Below are positions 12,500-22,734 of a stretch of DNA of 64,000 bases, piece by piece. Made by a program: the position numbers and the translations under genes. This DNA comes from Monosporascus cannonballus (taxonomy: Eukaryota; Ascomycota; Sordariomycetes; Xylariales): NCBI GenBank assembly GCA_004154925.1, contig QJNS01000057.1:62001-126000 (forward strand). Direction: 5' to 3'. Below the pieces are notes generated by a model that saw only the letters and a program-made list of their open reading frames with translations, did not search any database and had not been told where the DNA came from. The stretch's first letter is position 1; each line of letters starts with the position of its first letter.

Positions 12500-13610
12500 T
12501 GATACCCTGGGGCACTACCTATATTATTTCGTTAATTATCCGGTTTTTTTAATTCAAAAAATAATTTCCATATATCCGATTTCGTAAAAGTTATTACCGT
12601 AACCCCAATTCCTATATAACGGCGGAAATATAAAAGTAAATTTACTAATATAAATAACCGATCGAAAAACATATAATACGGTTATTAAGAAAGTTATTAT
12701 AATAACGTTATAATTATTTATTACGTATTATTTAAAGACTTTAATAACCGTTTTTCTAAAAAAAAATTATCCGTAATAATTTACGCTTTTTTTTATTAAA
12801 TAGCTTATTGGGAAAAGGAATTCCCATAGACTTAATTCTATCGAAGTACTATAACCATTTAAGGACGTATCCTATAACAACTATTACCCATACCTTAAAG
12901 CCATAAGGTATAAACTTATTTTTAATAATTATAAATATAATAGATTTACCGAAAAAACGTATTATGCCTTCGTTTACCGCCATAATAAAAGGGATTACGA
13001 TATATTCGATTAACACCTTTATAATATAGTCCGAAAATTTTTAAACGCGTTAAAATATGCGTAATAGGTAAATTGCATTTTTTTAATTCGGGGTCCTAAT
13101 AGGTTAAATAGTAAAAAGAATTTTCGAACTTATGCCAGTTTAAGTATTTCGTTATAACCTTATAATAAAAATTATAAGGATATTAGGATTAATAATAAAG
13201 ATATTTATTCTTAGGATAAATTTTTATATAAATTAATATGGTTAGGAAAATATATATTTCGGTTATTATTAAAAAGTTAAACTTTTATTTTTTAAAAGCG
13301 TAACCTTAGGGGTCGTAATGGTAGGTTTTTTCTATATAGCCAATTTATTTTTATATTAGCCAAAGTGGTATAAAATTTTTGAATAGCTTTAAGGAATTAT
13401 TAAGCAATTTATTAACCTGAAAAGGGCGGTCGTTTTTTAGTTGTATTGCGATAAACAAAGGGGAATAGTTCGTTATTAAAGGCTTATTGGGTTCGAAGGT
13501 ACCCGTATCGACCTACGGATACGTACTTTTTTCGTATAATTGTTCTGTAGCCATTATTAGCCCAAAAAATTCGGTAAAAATCATCAAATTATTCGGGAAG
13601 GTGTAACTTA
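12500..13610 (-). mobile_element. RIP-degraded piggyBac-like transposase relic
   Basis: An AT-rich block with many stop codons in every frame. Two separate minus-strand stretches still read like the piggyBac DDE transposase family (DDE_Tnp_1_7). Near 13275-13201 the frame gives ITEIYIFLTILIYIKIYPKN, matching the block that in relatives reads like 'ELYxFLAILIYMGIHPE'. Near 12990-12850 it gives FIMAVNEGIIRFFGKS followed by IPYGFKVWVIVVIGYVLKWL, matching 'AVDExxxRFxGRS...PxGFKxWVxAxxGYxLxW'. The Asp of the VDE catalytic triplet is Asn here, a G-to-A change on the coding strand as RIP produces. Stops interrupt the frame (for example right after LKWL), so no protein is made. Terminal inverted repeats and TTAA target duplications were not found; the ends are set by base composition only. 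Confidence 0.72.
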
Positions 13611-14348
13611 GAGAAATAATACGTCCCCGAATCCATGATACTTTGATTTGTTGTTGATGTAGCTCTTAACAACGGGATCTAAATCCTAGTGGGATGTTTT
13701 GAATGGTGGGATATATGGGGTTGTGGAGGTCCTAGCACGTGATACGATTTTTTGAACTTCTAAGGGATGTGACAGAAGGTGTTAGCCAAGATATAGAAAG
13801 GCGAGTCGCAAACTTGAGCTCAACGATGGAAGGTCCTGGATACCTGAAGAGGGGCAGCTGAGGGGCAGGGCAAAGCAAGGACCGAGAGTTCGATGCCAGG
13901 GCGCTGTGGAGCTTTACCTAGGGTAGGTGGTAACGCTAGGCTGCGAGCTAGCGCTACAGAACTGTACCCGATGAACTGCTGTAATTATTTTAACCCCCCC
14001 TAAGCACGTATGTCATCGTCTGCATATGCCCAATTACATAATTCCCGTGCGCCACTTCAACGACCGCCAGGCTACAACTACAACTACAACTACAACTACA
14101 ACTACAACTACAACTACAACTACAACTACAATAACCTCCTACCTACACTTACACATCCATCCGTTCTCCATCCATGTGACCAACCATCGCACTCATCCAT
14201 TTCTACGTGCAAGGAAATACGCGAAACCAATAGCGAGAGTGGTGACTTCGCACAGCGACAACACCAAAGTCAGTCACATAACGGAAAAGGAGACGCTCCT
14301 CGTCCGCTTCCCTTCGTCTGTCATCCAGCCACCCCTATAGCTCCCAGA
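13611..14348. other. Upstream region of HSE1
   Basis: From the edge of the transposon relic to the HSE1 start codon. It should contain the HSE1 promoter and 5' leader. It carries a perfect hexanucleotide repeat at 14072-14131 (listed separately). Open frames at 14010-14408 and 14026-14340 exist only because that repeat has no stop in two frames. Confidence 0.6.
14072..14131 (+). repeat. Hexanucleotide microsatellite (CTACAA)10
   Basis: Ten perfect head-to-tail copies of CTACAA, 218 bp upstream of the HSE1 start codon and probably in its promoter or 5' leader. It is C/A-rich on the coding strand with no G, so it is unstructured as RNA. It probably varies in copy number between strains. Confidence 0.97.
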
Positions 14349-16727
14349 ATGTTTCGAGGAGCAGTGGCTCCGAATGCTTTCGATGCGCCCGTCGGTACGT
14401 CATCATAGCCTACACCCATATAACTGCCCCCGAGATGCGCAGCTAACTGTCGCGCCGAAATACAGCCAAGGCGACGGATGAGAACCTCACCTCCGAAGAC
14501 TGGGGGGCTATAATCGAAGTATGCGATAAAGTGTCGGGCGACTCCAACGGTCCCAACCAAGCCGTCCAGAGTCTGATCAAGAGACTCGCTCATCGAAATG
14601 CCAACGTTCAGCTCTACACTCTCGAGGTAAGTTAAGTCCAGGCCGTAGCTGTTGAGTACGTAAAGCGCCATACTGAGCCGTGACCAGCTCGCCAATGCGC
14701 TCTCTCAGAACTGCGGCAAGAGTGTCCATCGGGAACTCTCCAGTCGCGCCTTCACCGATGCCCTGCTCAAGCTCGCCAACGATCGCAATACCCATCAACA
14801 GGTCAAGGCGAAGATCCTCGAGAGGATGAAGGAATGGTCCGACATGTTCAGCAACGACGCCGACCTGGGCATCATGTACGACGCCTATTATCGCCTGAAG
14901 CAGAGCAACCCCACCCTCCAACCGCCCTCCGCGCCCCAGAAAAACAGCCTCACGGAGGTGGACCGCCAGAAAGAGGAGGAGGAGCTGCAAATGGCCTTGA
15001 AGCTGTCTCTACAGGAAGAGGAGAGGAAGAGGAAGGCCTCCGAGAGCGCTGCTTCTCCTTCCGCGGGACCAAGCGCAGGTTCGGGGACCGCTGGTGCGGG
15101 AGACGCAGCTGCACAGGCAGAACCCTTGCCATCACACCCGACCGGCACGACGGCTGCTACCGTTTCCCGCGTTCGTGCGCTCTTTGACTTCGTACCCAGC
15201 GAGCCGGGCGAGTTGGAGTTCAAGAAGGGCGACGTCATTGCTGTTCTCGAATCCGTTTACAAGGACTGGTGGCGCGGCTCGCTCAAGGGCAAGACCGGAA
15301 TCTTCCCTCTCAACTACGTCGAGAAGCTCACCGACCCGACCCCGGGCGAGCTCCAGCGCGAGGCCCAGATGGAGGCCGAGGTTTTCGCCGAGATAAAAAA
15401 CGTTGAAAAGCTGCTGACTCTGCTGAGTACATCGAACACGGCCCCGCGCGAAGAAGACAACGAGGAGATATCGGTACGTCATATATCGTGAGGTCTCTCA
15501 CCGGGAAAAGCTACGGCTAACAATCCTAGAAACTCTACCACCAGACTCTAGCCATCAGGCCGAAGCTCATCAAGCTGATTGAGAAGTACTCCCAGAAGAA
15601 GGACGACTTCACCCAGTTAAATGAGAAGTTCATCAAGGCCAGACGAGACTACGAAGCGCTGCTAGAGTCGTCCATGTCGCATCCACCACAACCAAATTAT
15701 CACCAGTATGCTCCCAGACCACCCATGGCCCAGGGTTATGGCGGTCCGGGCGGTCCAGGCGGCCCGGGTCCGGCTTACGCGCCTCAAGGACCACCCACGG
15801 CGCAGCAGGAGCCTCAAAGATATTACACTCCGGGGCCACAAGGGCCTGCCCCGCAAGGTACGTTGAACGAAGGCCGCTGTGCGGAAATAGGCTCACGTAT
15901 ATTTAGAGCAGAACCAATTCCAGGCTACATCACCGCCTCCTAACTTCCAACGCCAGACCCCCGGGCCGGCCCCTTTCTATCTGCAAGGCGCCGAGGTCCC
16001 TCCGCAAGCAGGACAGCAGCCGCCGGTCCAGCAGCCGTTTCCGCCCGGGGACCAGCCTTCCCGTCTAACTAACACGGGGAAGCAGCCGACGCCCATCCAG
16101 ACGTCATCTCCGCCCCCGCAGTCTTACCACGCTTACTCTCAACAACCTTCCCAGACTGGTCCCCGCCCCCAGAGCACTTACGGCAACCCGCAGGAGCTGG
16201 CCACATCGGCATACGATTCTCCGGTTGCAGGCCCTAAACAGGGCGGCGGCGGCGCTTCGGATCCGTACTCGGCGTCGGCGTATTCCCAAGAAGATGGCTA
16301 CGCCGCGGCGGACCAAGCCACCCCCTCGGCGCCGCCGCCCGCCGGCCCCGCGCAGCCGTCCTTCCCGACTCCCCTGGCCTACGGGGCTCAACAGCCCTCG
16401 GCACCATTGCAACAACCGCAATACAGCGCATATAACCCGAACCGTCCGGACCAGCAGCAGGCGGACGCCTCGTCACCGCCATACGATGAGCCCCCACCTC
16501 CCCAGCCCACCGGACCGGGACTGGGACAGCCACCGTCAGGTCACTACACGACGGGAGCGACGCCGCCGCCCTTGCAGCCGGGCGGCCCCGCCTACGAGGC
16601 CAGGCAGCCCTTCCCCGGCCGGATGGGGTCCCCCCCGCCGCCGCCGCAGCCGCAGTACAAGGCGTACGTGCCTCCCGAGAGTGAGCCGAGCGCGCCGCAG
16701 GACTACTACCGGCAGAGCGCTTATTGA
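14349..16727 (+). CDS. HSE1: Class E vacuolar sorting protein Hse1 (ESCRT-0)
   Basis: Hse1 (STAM homologue) pairs with Vps27 to form ESCRT-0 on endosomes, where it binds ubiquitinated cargo for delivery to multivesicular bodies. Exons 14349-14394, 14466-14626, 14688-15473, 15530-15857 and 15907-16727 give 713 residues; all four introns are GT-AG and in phase. Domain order: start MFRGAVAPNAFD; VHS domain (about 15-145; LTSEDWGAIIEVCDKVS, LIKRLAHRNANVQLYTLEL, HRELSSRAFTDALLKL); ubiquitin-interacting motif (about 165-182; EEEELQMALKLSLQEEE); SH3 domain (about 228-283; VRALFDFVPSEPGELEF, DWWRGS, GIFPLNYVEKL); helical core for Vps27 pairing (about 285-400; KLYHQTLAIRPKLIKLIEKY). A long Pro/Gln/Tyr-rich tail ends in DYYRQSAY. 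The last intron splice (TTTAG at 15902-15906) was chosen because it keeps the Pro/Gln frame open. Confidence 0.94.
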
Positions 16728-19700
16728 CCTGATAAATCTGCGTTCCGGGGTTCGGAGCATGGTCGGTTCCTCCGTGTACCGGGATTGGGGTGGAAGGCCC
16801 GTCGTAGCTGAAGTCTTAAGAGCTAGGGAGGGATAGGCTAGGGCGGAGGGGGTTGGGTCTGCGTGGTGTTCACGAGCAACCGTTACGCGCTGTCAAATAG
16901 GTCCTACAGTTTTTGGAGCGGCTGCCATATGGGGATACGTTTTTGTAATATATGCGATGCGTCGTTTAATGAGCCGGCGTATTAATGTCAACTCCTGAGA
17001 AGGTTCCGGAATGTGGGTATGGACTGCAAAGTTATAGGTAGTCTGAAGAGGTTTCACGTTCTTGATGCTATCCCTCCCACCACAGCTAAGGTAGTTCATC
17101 GCAATTAATACTGCAGTATGCGAAACGTCAAGGTAGAAACGGCGTACATCCCCTAATAAGCAATATACCCTTCCTTGACAATGGGCATAGAGAATATAAG
17201 ATACAAGAACGGTTCTGCCTACCGACCCCCGTCAATTAGGGGAACCAGCCCGACTCGTCTTGAGCCCAACATATTCACAACTGATTAAGACCGGCCAAGA
17301 GTGGCGGCGGACTCACGGACTGATGAGTATGAATGTCGGTGGTCACCTTATCAAGTCTATTGATGCTCGGATATTCATCCAAAAGGCGAGCCAGCACCCC
17401 TCTCAGCCACTCTCGCCTAGCCGGACCCCGAGCGAGGATGTGGCTGGGGTCCGGAGCATCTTTTGTCTGGCGCGCAGATTCATGTCGCTCTATTTACTTG
17501 GGTCACCCCACATGAGTTCTCTTTGGTCTTACCAGACGCAACCCGGCCTTATCAAAGGCGGGGCGGAAGTCGCGCAAGGATTCCATGAGAAGGCGACCGA
17601 GAGAGTCGCATTGTCGGCCGGTATTCTACGGCCTCCGGCGCCTGCCCAACATGGAGGCGGGGCAACAGGGGCCGTGTATCTATGTGACGACGACTCTGGC
17701 GGAGTCTGTCAGCCGCAACGCTTGTATCGGCAGGCTGTTCTTTGCTTGGTTCACTTGCCGAAAGGTTCTTTCTCGGAACTCTGTCTGCCATCCGGCTCTG
17801 AATATACCGTTAATGATTTTACCGGCGTGTGGGTAATGTCCATACTCGTTTGGTCGGACGGACGTGACCTGGGGTACATGCTAAAAATATCCCCTGGTAG
17901 GGGCAGATCGACAACCTCGGGCTTCCTTTGCTCCAGAAGTAGGGATCAGTGCGATGTTCATGTTCGGTATCGTGCGGGACACCTGCTCAGGCTTGCCCTG
18001 TTCACCAGCTAATAAGACCGCGCCCGCGTCTCATCCGCGGCGATGAGTTTTGAAGGTATCCGATACGACGGGGACACGAGATATGTCATGTGGTGGGAGG
18101 CCGGTCCCGCCAACTGGTCAGCCGTCGAGGTCAGCCTTTAGCGCCGTGACTGGCACGCTACTCAAGGATACCCCTGAGTGTCAGAGAGCGAATTAAGAGA
18201 TCGTGGCGCACCGCATGTCTTCCCCTCATGCGACCTCGTCTTCGAATTCCTTGCTTGTAAACTCCGAGCCTTCCGCCGGCCAGATATATACCCCACCGCA
18301 GCGGCGCCAGCGCTACGTGATGTCGCGGGTTCCGAACCCCCAAGTTACACATCGGGGAAGACTCCAACCGGAAGCACGGCAATTCAGCCACCCCCTTCGA
18401 CGGAAACGCGTCTCGGCGTGTAAGTTTTAGCGTGTGGCATTGTTAGCGACGAGCAGGAATTCGTTCTACAGCGGGGCGGATACGCATCGACTGAGAGCAT
18501 CGACTTTCGACAAGGTGACCCGCTCTTTGCAAACTCGCAGCACAGAGCCGTGGCTTGCGGATGCTACGTAATGCAATCGACGTCCCAACGTAACGGGGCG
18601 TCCATACACGGAACGAGGTCGTCCAAAGTCCAAATTAACCCCCGACCTGCCCAGCCGAAGTTATGTGTCATGTACTGGAATCGACCCAGTCCAATTGCGG
18701 AGCCTCCGCGCAACAGCTGACGTTTCTATGTGGCTCAGCAGGGGGTCGCAATGGCTAAAGATAAGTAAGTTGCTGGCCAGATTTACGAATCAAAAGAGTC
18801 CCTTACCCGGCCCAAGTAGGGTCCCAACGCGGGATGCGGCTAAATATTACGAGGTCGCATAGGGGTGGTCCAGGACTACGACAAGAGGTGTATGCGATAC
18901 AGACCCCCTTTTTCTGGGGAGTTCAATAGGCGGATGCGAATAGAAACTTGGTGCCACTCCAAGGTGAAAAACTTGGTGATATGGTACCGGCGATGTCCAC
19001 TTAGCAGTCAATGGCCGGACCATGCCACTCGAGAAGTATCAATCTGCTAACGGCGAATGACCCGCGCTACCTTGTGGTAGGACCATCACGTTTCGTCCCT
19101 TCGAAGTAGGCAAGAAGCTTCTATGCCATTGCTGGCTAGGATCGATGGTTCTCTCGGCCATAGCTGGCGTCATGCCAAAGGCGTGCCAATGTCTCCCGCC
19201 CGTGATTCTCTAAGGTAATTAGTAAATACATTATCCCGTGTGTAGTGTCACCCCGTCTATATCGCCTCTCAAGATCACCATAGCAACCGTTTGTTATATA
19301 GGGACTGGCACCGTAAACCGCCAAGGTGTTGGGTCTAGTGTGCTGCGCATAAGGGATCCCGACCCGCAAGCGTTCCTCCCTCAGCTACAAGATATCCGGG
19401 CTGGTGATAGTGTAGCGACGTAGCGCCTAATTGTCCTGACATCTTAAGAGGAAAAAGTCCGCGCCGCTACCGCCAGTACCGGACGAAGAAGATAAGTGAA
19501 CTCGTCTGTAATCCTACAAAGCGGCAGCTGCATGGAACGCACCTCGCCGAATGGGGCACGTGTTTTGGACTAGGCAACGACAGCAGGACAGATGGAGCGC
19601 CCGCACCGAACAGGCCATTTCCCAAAACCCGTCCTTATACATGCTGAATATCCCGTTCCACAACGTCAATTTCGGGGCTGGCCACTGTCCGCTAGTGGCC

Positions 19701-19770
19701 GCCATGAGCACCCCCGCGGGAAATGCGGTACCAGCTGGATCTCAAGGGGGTGACTGACATGATATCTCCG
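16728..19770. other. 3 kb gene-poor region
   Basis: No gene recognised. Composition is mixed and not RIP-like. The longest open frame (17260-18012, +, 250 codons) has no family motif, no low-complexity protein signature and no plausible splice partners, so it is not called. No RNA gene, tandem repeat or transposon domain was recognised. Confidence 0.5.
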
Positions 19771-20556
19771 TTACACCATGATGCCGCATAATCTGGTGAA
19801 CTCGTCGGCCACCGAGTCCGGGTGCTGGACGGCCGCCTCGCGCGCCGCGCGCTTCGTCTCCCGGACGAGCGCCGAGCCCTGCTTCGCGGCGCCCCCCGGC
19901 GGGATGAGCCAGAAGGAGACCTCGGTGCCGCGCGCGCGCAGGCCCTCCACGGCGCCGTTGAGCTCCTCCCAGAGGTCGCGGTTGGCGACCCTCTCGCGCG
20001 CCCGCCGCGTCCGCCACCGGCGGCGGACCCAGCGCGGCAGCCACCGCGTGGCGCCGAGGACCACGTATTCGAGGTCGGTCGCCAGCACGACGCGGCGCCA
20101 GCCCTCGGCGTGCCACTCGCGGAACTCGAGGGCCGCGATGACGGCGCGCAGCTTCGCCCGGTTGCTGGTGGGGTCGCGCGGCTCGCCGCCCGGCCCCCTC
20201 CTCTCGAGGCCGAAGCCGACGGTCCCGCCCGCCGCCGGGTCGGGCCCCCGGCTCCCCCCCGCGCCCTTGTACTTGAAGCTGCAGCCGGCCGCCCGGGCGG
20301 CGGCGTCCCTGCGCCCGTTGCCCAGGCAGCTCCCGTCGACGGCGATCAGGATCTCGCGGCTGTCGTAGCGGTTCACGAACCGCGGCTGCGCCGTCCGCGT
20401 GAACACGGTCTGCAGCGGGAAGTGGTGCTCGGGCGTCTCGTCGGGGTGTCTGGGGACGAACACGCTGGCCGGCCGGACCGTCGCGCGCCGCGTGAGCCGC
20501 CTCCGGGCCTGCTTGTTCGACTCGGACTCGGGCACGAGTAGTATACCACCGCCCAT
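19771..20556 (-). CDS. RNase H-like protein, catalytic site degenerate
   Basis: A single-exon frame of 261 residues with a strong initiation context (AACCATGGGC). Residues 68-245 follow the RNase H fold as in fungal RNase H-like proteins. The first strand ILIAVDGSCLGN carries Asp74. The helix block SNRAKLRAVIAALEFREWH follows. VVLATDLEYVVLGATRWL carries Asp161, and ANRDLWEEL and TEVSFWLIPP come after. RNase H enzymes use four acidic residues. Here the Glu of the usual 'NRAEL' block is Lys135 (AAG at 20152-20154) and the last Asp, expected in the segment AKQGSALV (224-231), is not evident. Cleavage of RNA in RNA:DNA hybrids is therefore doubtful, and it may be a pseudoenzyme or decaying copy. 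There is an N-terminal basic extension and no signal peptide. Very GC-rich compared with its flanks. No partner genes adjoin it. Confidence 0.75.
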   Translation of the reverse strand: MGGGILLVPESESNKQARRRLTRRATVRPASVFVPRHPDETPEHHFPLQTVFTRTAQPRFVNRYDSREILIAVDGSCLGNGRRDAAARAAGCSFKYKGAGGSRGPDPAAGGTVGFGLERRGPGGEPRDPTSNRAKLRAVIAALEFREWHAEGWRRVVLATDLEYVVLGATRWLPRWVRRRWRTRRARERVANRDLWEELNGAVEGLRARGTEVSFWLIPPGGAAKQGSALVRETKRAAREAAVQHPDSVADEFTRLCGIMV

Positions 20557-21437
20557 GGTTGCTGCGAGACAAAAACCCAGCGAGGGCGTAAATGCGTTGT
20601 CTTGTTGGATCGGGCTCGTTCGAAATACGGTTGCCGGTGTTCGTAGCGGTTGGAGCCTGAGTGAGGGGGAACTTGTAACTGACAGCGTCTCCCGGTTGTC
20701 GGAGAATACGGCCCCGATATCGAGCCCAGTCGCCCCAACGTCACTCCTTTCTAGTGCCTTCGTGACGGAAATTGCGGTGAAATGAGTGGTTGCCCGTGGC
20801 GCAATTAAACTTTATTACCACCGCTGTGTCCAACCGAAGCTCGAGGTCTGGGCTCCCGTCTGGCCAGGGTCCCTTGACATAGAGGCGCCGCGTGCTCGGA
20901 CTGTGCCTGACTAGCCGCTACGCCACGAGCCAGTTGAAGCTAGAACTTTCCGCACCGCTATCGCTCGTTCGAAGAAAATGCCCAGGGCAGAGGAGATACG
21001 TTGGGCACACTTCAATGTTGTTCAGGGGCGAGACTGGCTCCCAGGAAAGGGCGAGGTGATATAGGAAATAATAAAGACATGTATCGTCGCATACGGCCAC
21101 ACCACGTGGGAGAGCTCAGGATCCCGTCCGCTCTCCCCTCGTTTCAGTGGACGACGGTTTCTTCCAGACGCCAGCTCGTTACAGATTACAGGGCTCAATG
21201 ATAGAAGGCTACGACGTGGGGTCCGGCCGGCCTTATTGCCTCGTGGTGGTGGTGACCATTATGGCATTCACCAGTCTGAGATTCATAGCCCGTGATTCAC
21301 GAGATCTAGCGATGCCAAGGTTGACGTTTTTCATCGATACACTCAACAGACTACCTAATCAGACACGCGCAGAGTCGGCATTTTATTAAATCGGGCACGC
21401 ATATAACTGTTCGAATCGCCCAGAACCTCCGAACGGC
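20557..21437. other. Intergenic, no gene seen
   Basis: The 5' flank of the RNase H-like gene and the 3' flank of the esterase gene. Open frames here (for example 20399-20785 +) are shadows or chance. No RNA gene or repeat recognised. Confidence 0.55.
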
Positions 21438-22734
21438 CTAGCAGACGTTAGGTCCCGCCGCTAGCATTTCCGCGACCCCCTGGGCCACCACGTCGTGGAT
21501 GGGGTAAGTGGGGTGTAAGCTGTTGAGCCAGAAATACTGGTTCACGGGGACACCGCAGCGCCCGATCAGGGTATCCCAGGCGGGCGTGCCACTGTTGCTT
21601 CCTGTCAGCTACTCAGATTCACCCAGGGATCTTCTCTTCTCTCCTGCCCCCCGTCGCCTGCTCCCGGGGGGGGGGGGGGGGGCCGGGGAAAAGAGGAAGG
21701 GGGGTGATCAGGGGGAGGAGAGAGACTCACTTCTGGTACGCGTCGCAGTACTCCGTAAGGTTCCGCAGCCCGGCCGTGGCCTCGAAGGCCGTGGGATCGT
21801 CGAGCGCGGCCTCGAAGCTCGCGTTGGCGTCGTAGACCCAGGCGTTGACCTTGCCGGGGCCGGCGGCCTTCTTGAGGGCGGCCGCGAGGCCCGCCACGCG
21901 CGCGTTCCACCCGGCGATGACGGCGCGCTCGGCGGCGGCGTTCTCGGGCCCCTGCTCGATCATCATGGGGCTGCGGTCGACGGGCGGCACGTTGACGAAG
22001 ACGAAGTTGCGGGCGCCCGCGCGCCGCAGCTGCGCCGCGAGGTCCGCGTACAGCGCGAAGATGCGCGCGTACAGCCGGTCCCGCTCCGCGGGAGCCAGCC
22101 ACCACGAGTTGCCCACGTCGTTGATGCCGATCCAGAAGGCGAACACCGAGTCCCCGCCCGTCCACCGGGGGGCGCCCGGCGCCGACGGCGAGCCGCCCGC
22201 GTACCCCGGCAGGAACTGCGACCGCACCTGCTCCTTCATCGACACCACGCTCGGGTCGTACGGCGCCACGAGGTCCGAGTCCACCGTCGCGCCGCCGTAG
22301 GCGAGGTTGTACGTCTGCAGCAGCGAGGCGTTGTGCTTGGTCGTCAGAAGGCCGACCCAGTTGGGCCCGTTGGACGACGTCCAGCCCGGATACGGCGGGT
22401 TGCCGAGGGGGTTGGACGGGGACGGGTTCGTGGACTTGTAGTCGAAGCCTGTTCGCCCGGTGTGTCAGTCGTTGTCGACTCTCTACTACCCCGGAGCCGT
22501 GGGAATTGCCGTACCGGTCTGCGTGTAGCTGTCGCCGCTGTTGATCGGTCAGGACCTGCTTCTCCCCCCCGCGCGCGTTTGGTATAGGGCGGGTGCTTAC
22601 AAGATGAAGGCGTGCTTGACGTTTTCCCAGCCGGGCCACTCGCTGGTCGCGCGACAGTCCGCCCGGTCTTCCCGCGAGGACGCGGACAAGGCAAGCGCCG
22701 CGTTGAGCGCGGCGAGGGCTACGGAGGACCGCAT
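21438..22734 (-). CDS. Secreted GDSL/SGNH esterase, CE16-like
   Basis: A 344-residue SGNH hydrolase resembling fungal carbohydrate esterase family 16 acetylesterases, which remove acetyl groups from hemicellulose oligosaccharides outside the cell. Exons (minus strand) are 22601-22734, 22515-22537 (only 23 nt), 21731-22448 and 21438-21597; all introns are GT-AG and the phases fit. The N-terminus MRSSVALAALNAALALSA looks like a signal peptide. SGNH blocks in order: block I FGDSYTQTGFDY (nucleophile Ser; the FGDS codons are rebuilt only by joining exons 1 and 2), block II YNLAYGGATVDSD, block III FWIGINDVGNSW, and block V FWLNSLHPTYPIHD with the catalytic His. The Asp usual two residues or so before that His is Asn in NSLHP, as in some CE16 relatives. 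The last intron contains a 17-G tract. The coding part is very GC-rich. Confidence 0.88.
21666..21682 (+). repeat. G17 homopolymer within an intron
   Basis: Seventeen consecutive G on the plus strand, inside the last intron (21598-21730) of the esterase gene. In the transcript it is a C17 tract forming part of the pyrimidine-rich intron. It could form a G-quadruplex on the non-template strand and is prone to length errors in sequencing and replication. Confidence 0.95.

Noticed and set aside
14010..14408. Open frames of 104-132 codons with Tyr-Asn or poly-Thr tracts
   Set aside because: They are by-products of the CTACAA repeat in the HSE1 leader, which contains no stop in these frames.
17260..18012. 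250-codon open frame on the plus strand
   Set aside because: No recognisable domain, signal peptide or low-complexity pattern. The overlapping minus-strand frames are equally open, and a frame of this length can arise by chance in 64 kb of roughly even composition.
19742..20572. 276-codon Arg/Ala/Pro-rich minus-strand frame overlapping the RNase H-like gene
   Set aside because: A GC-driven shadow of the real frame; it has no domain, while the other frame shows the RNase H blocks.
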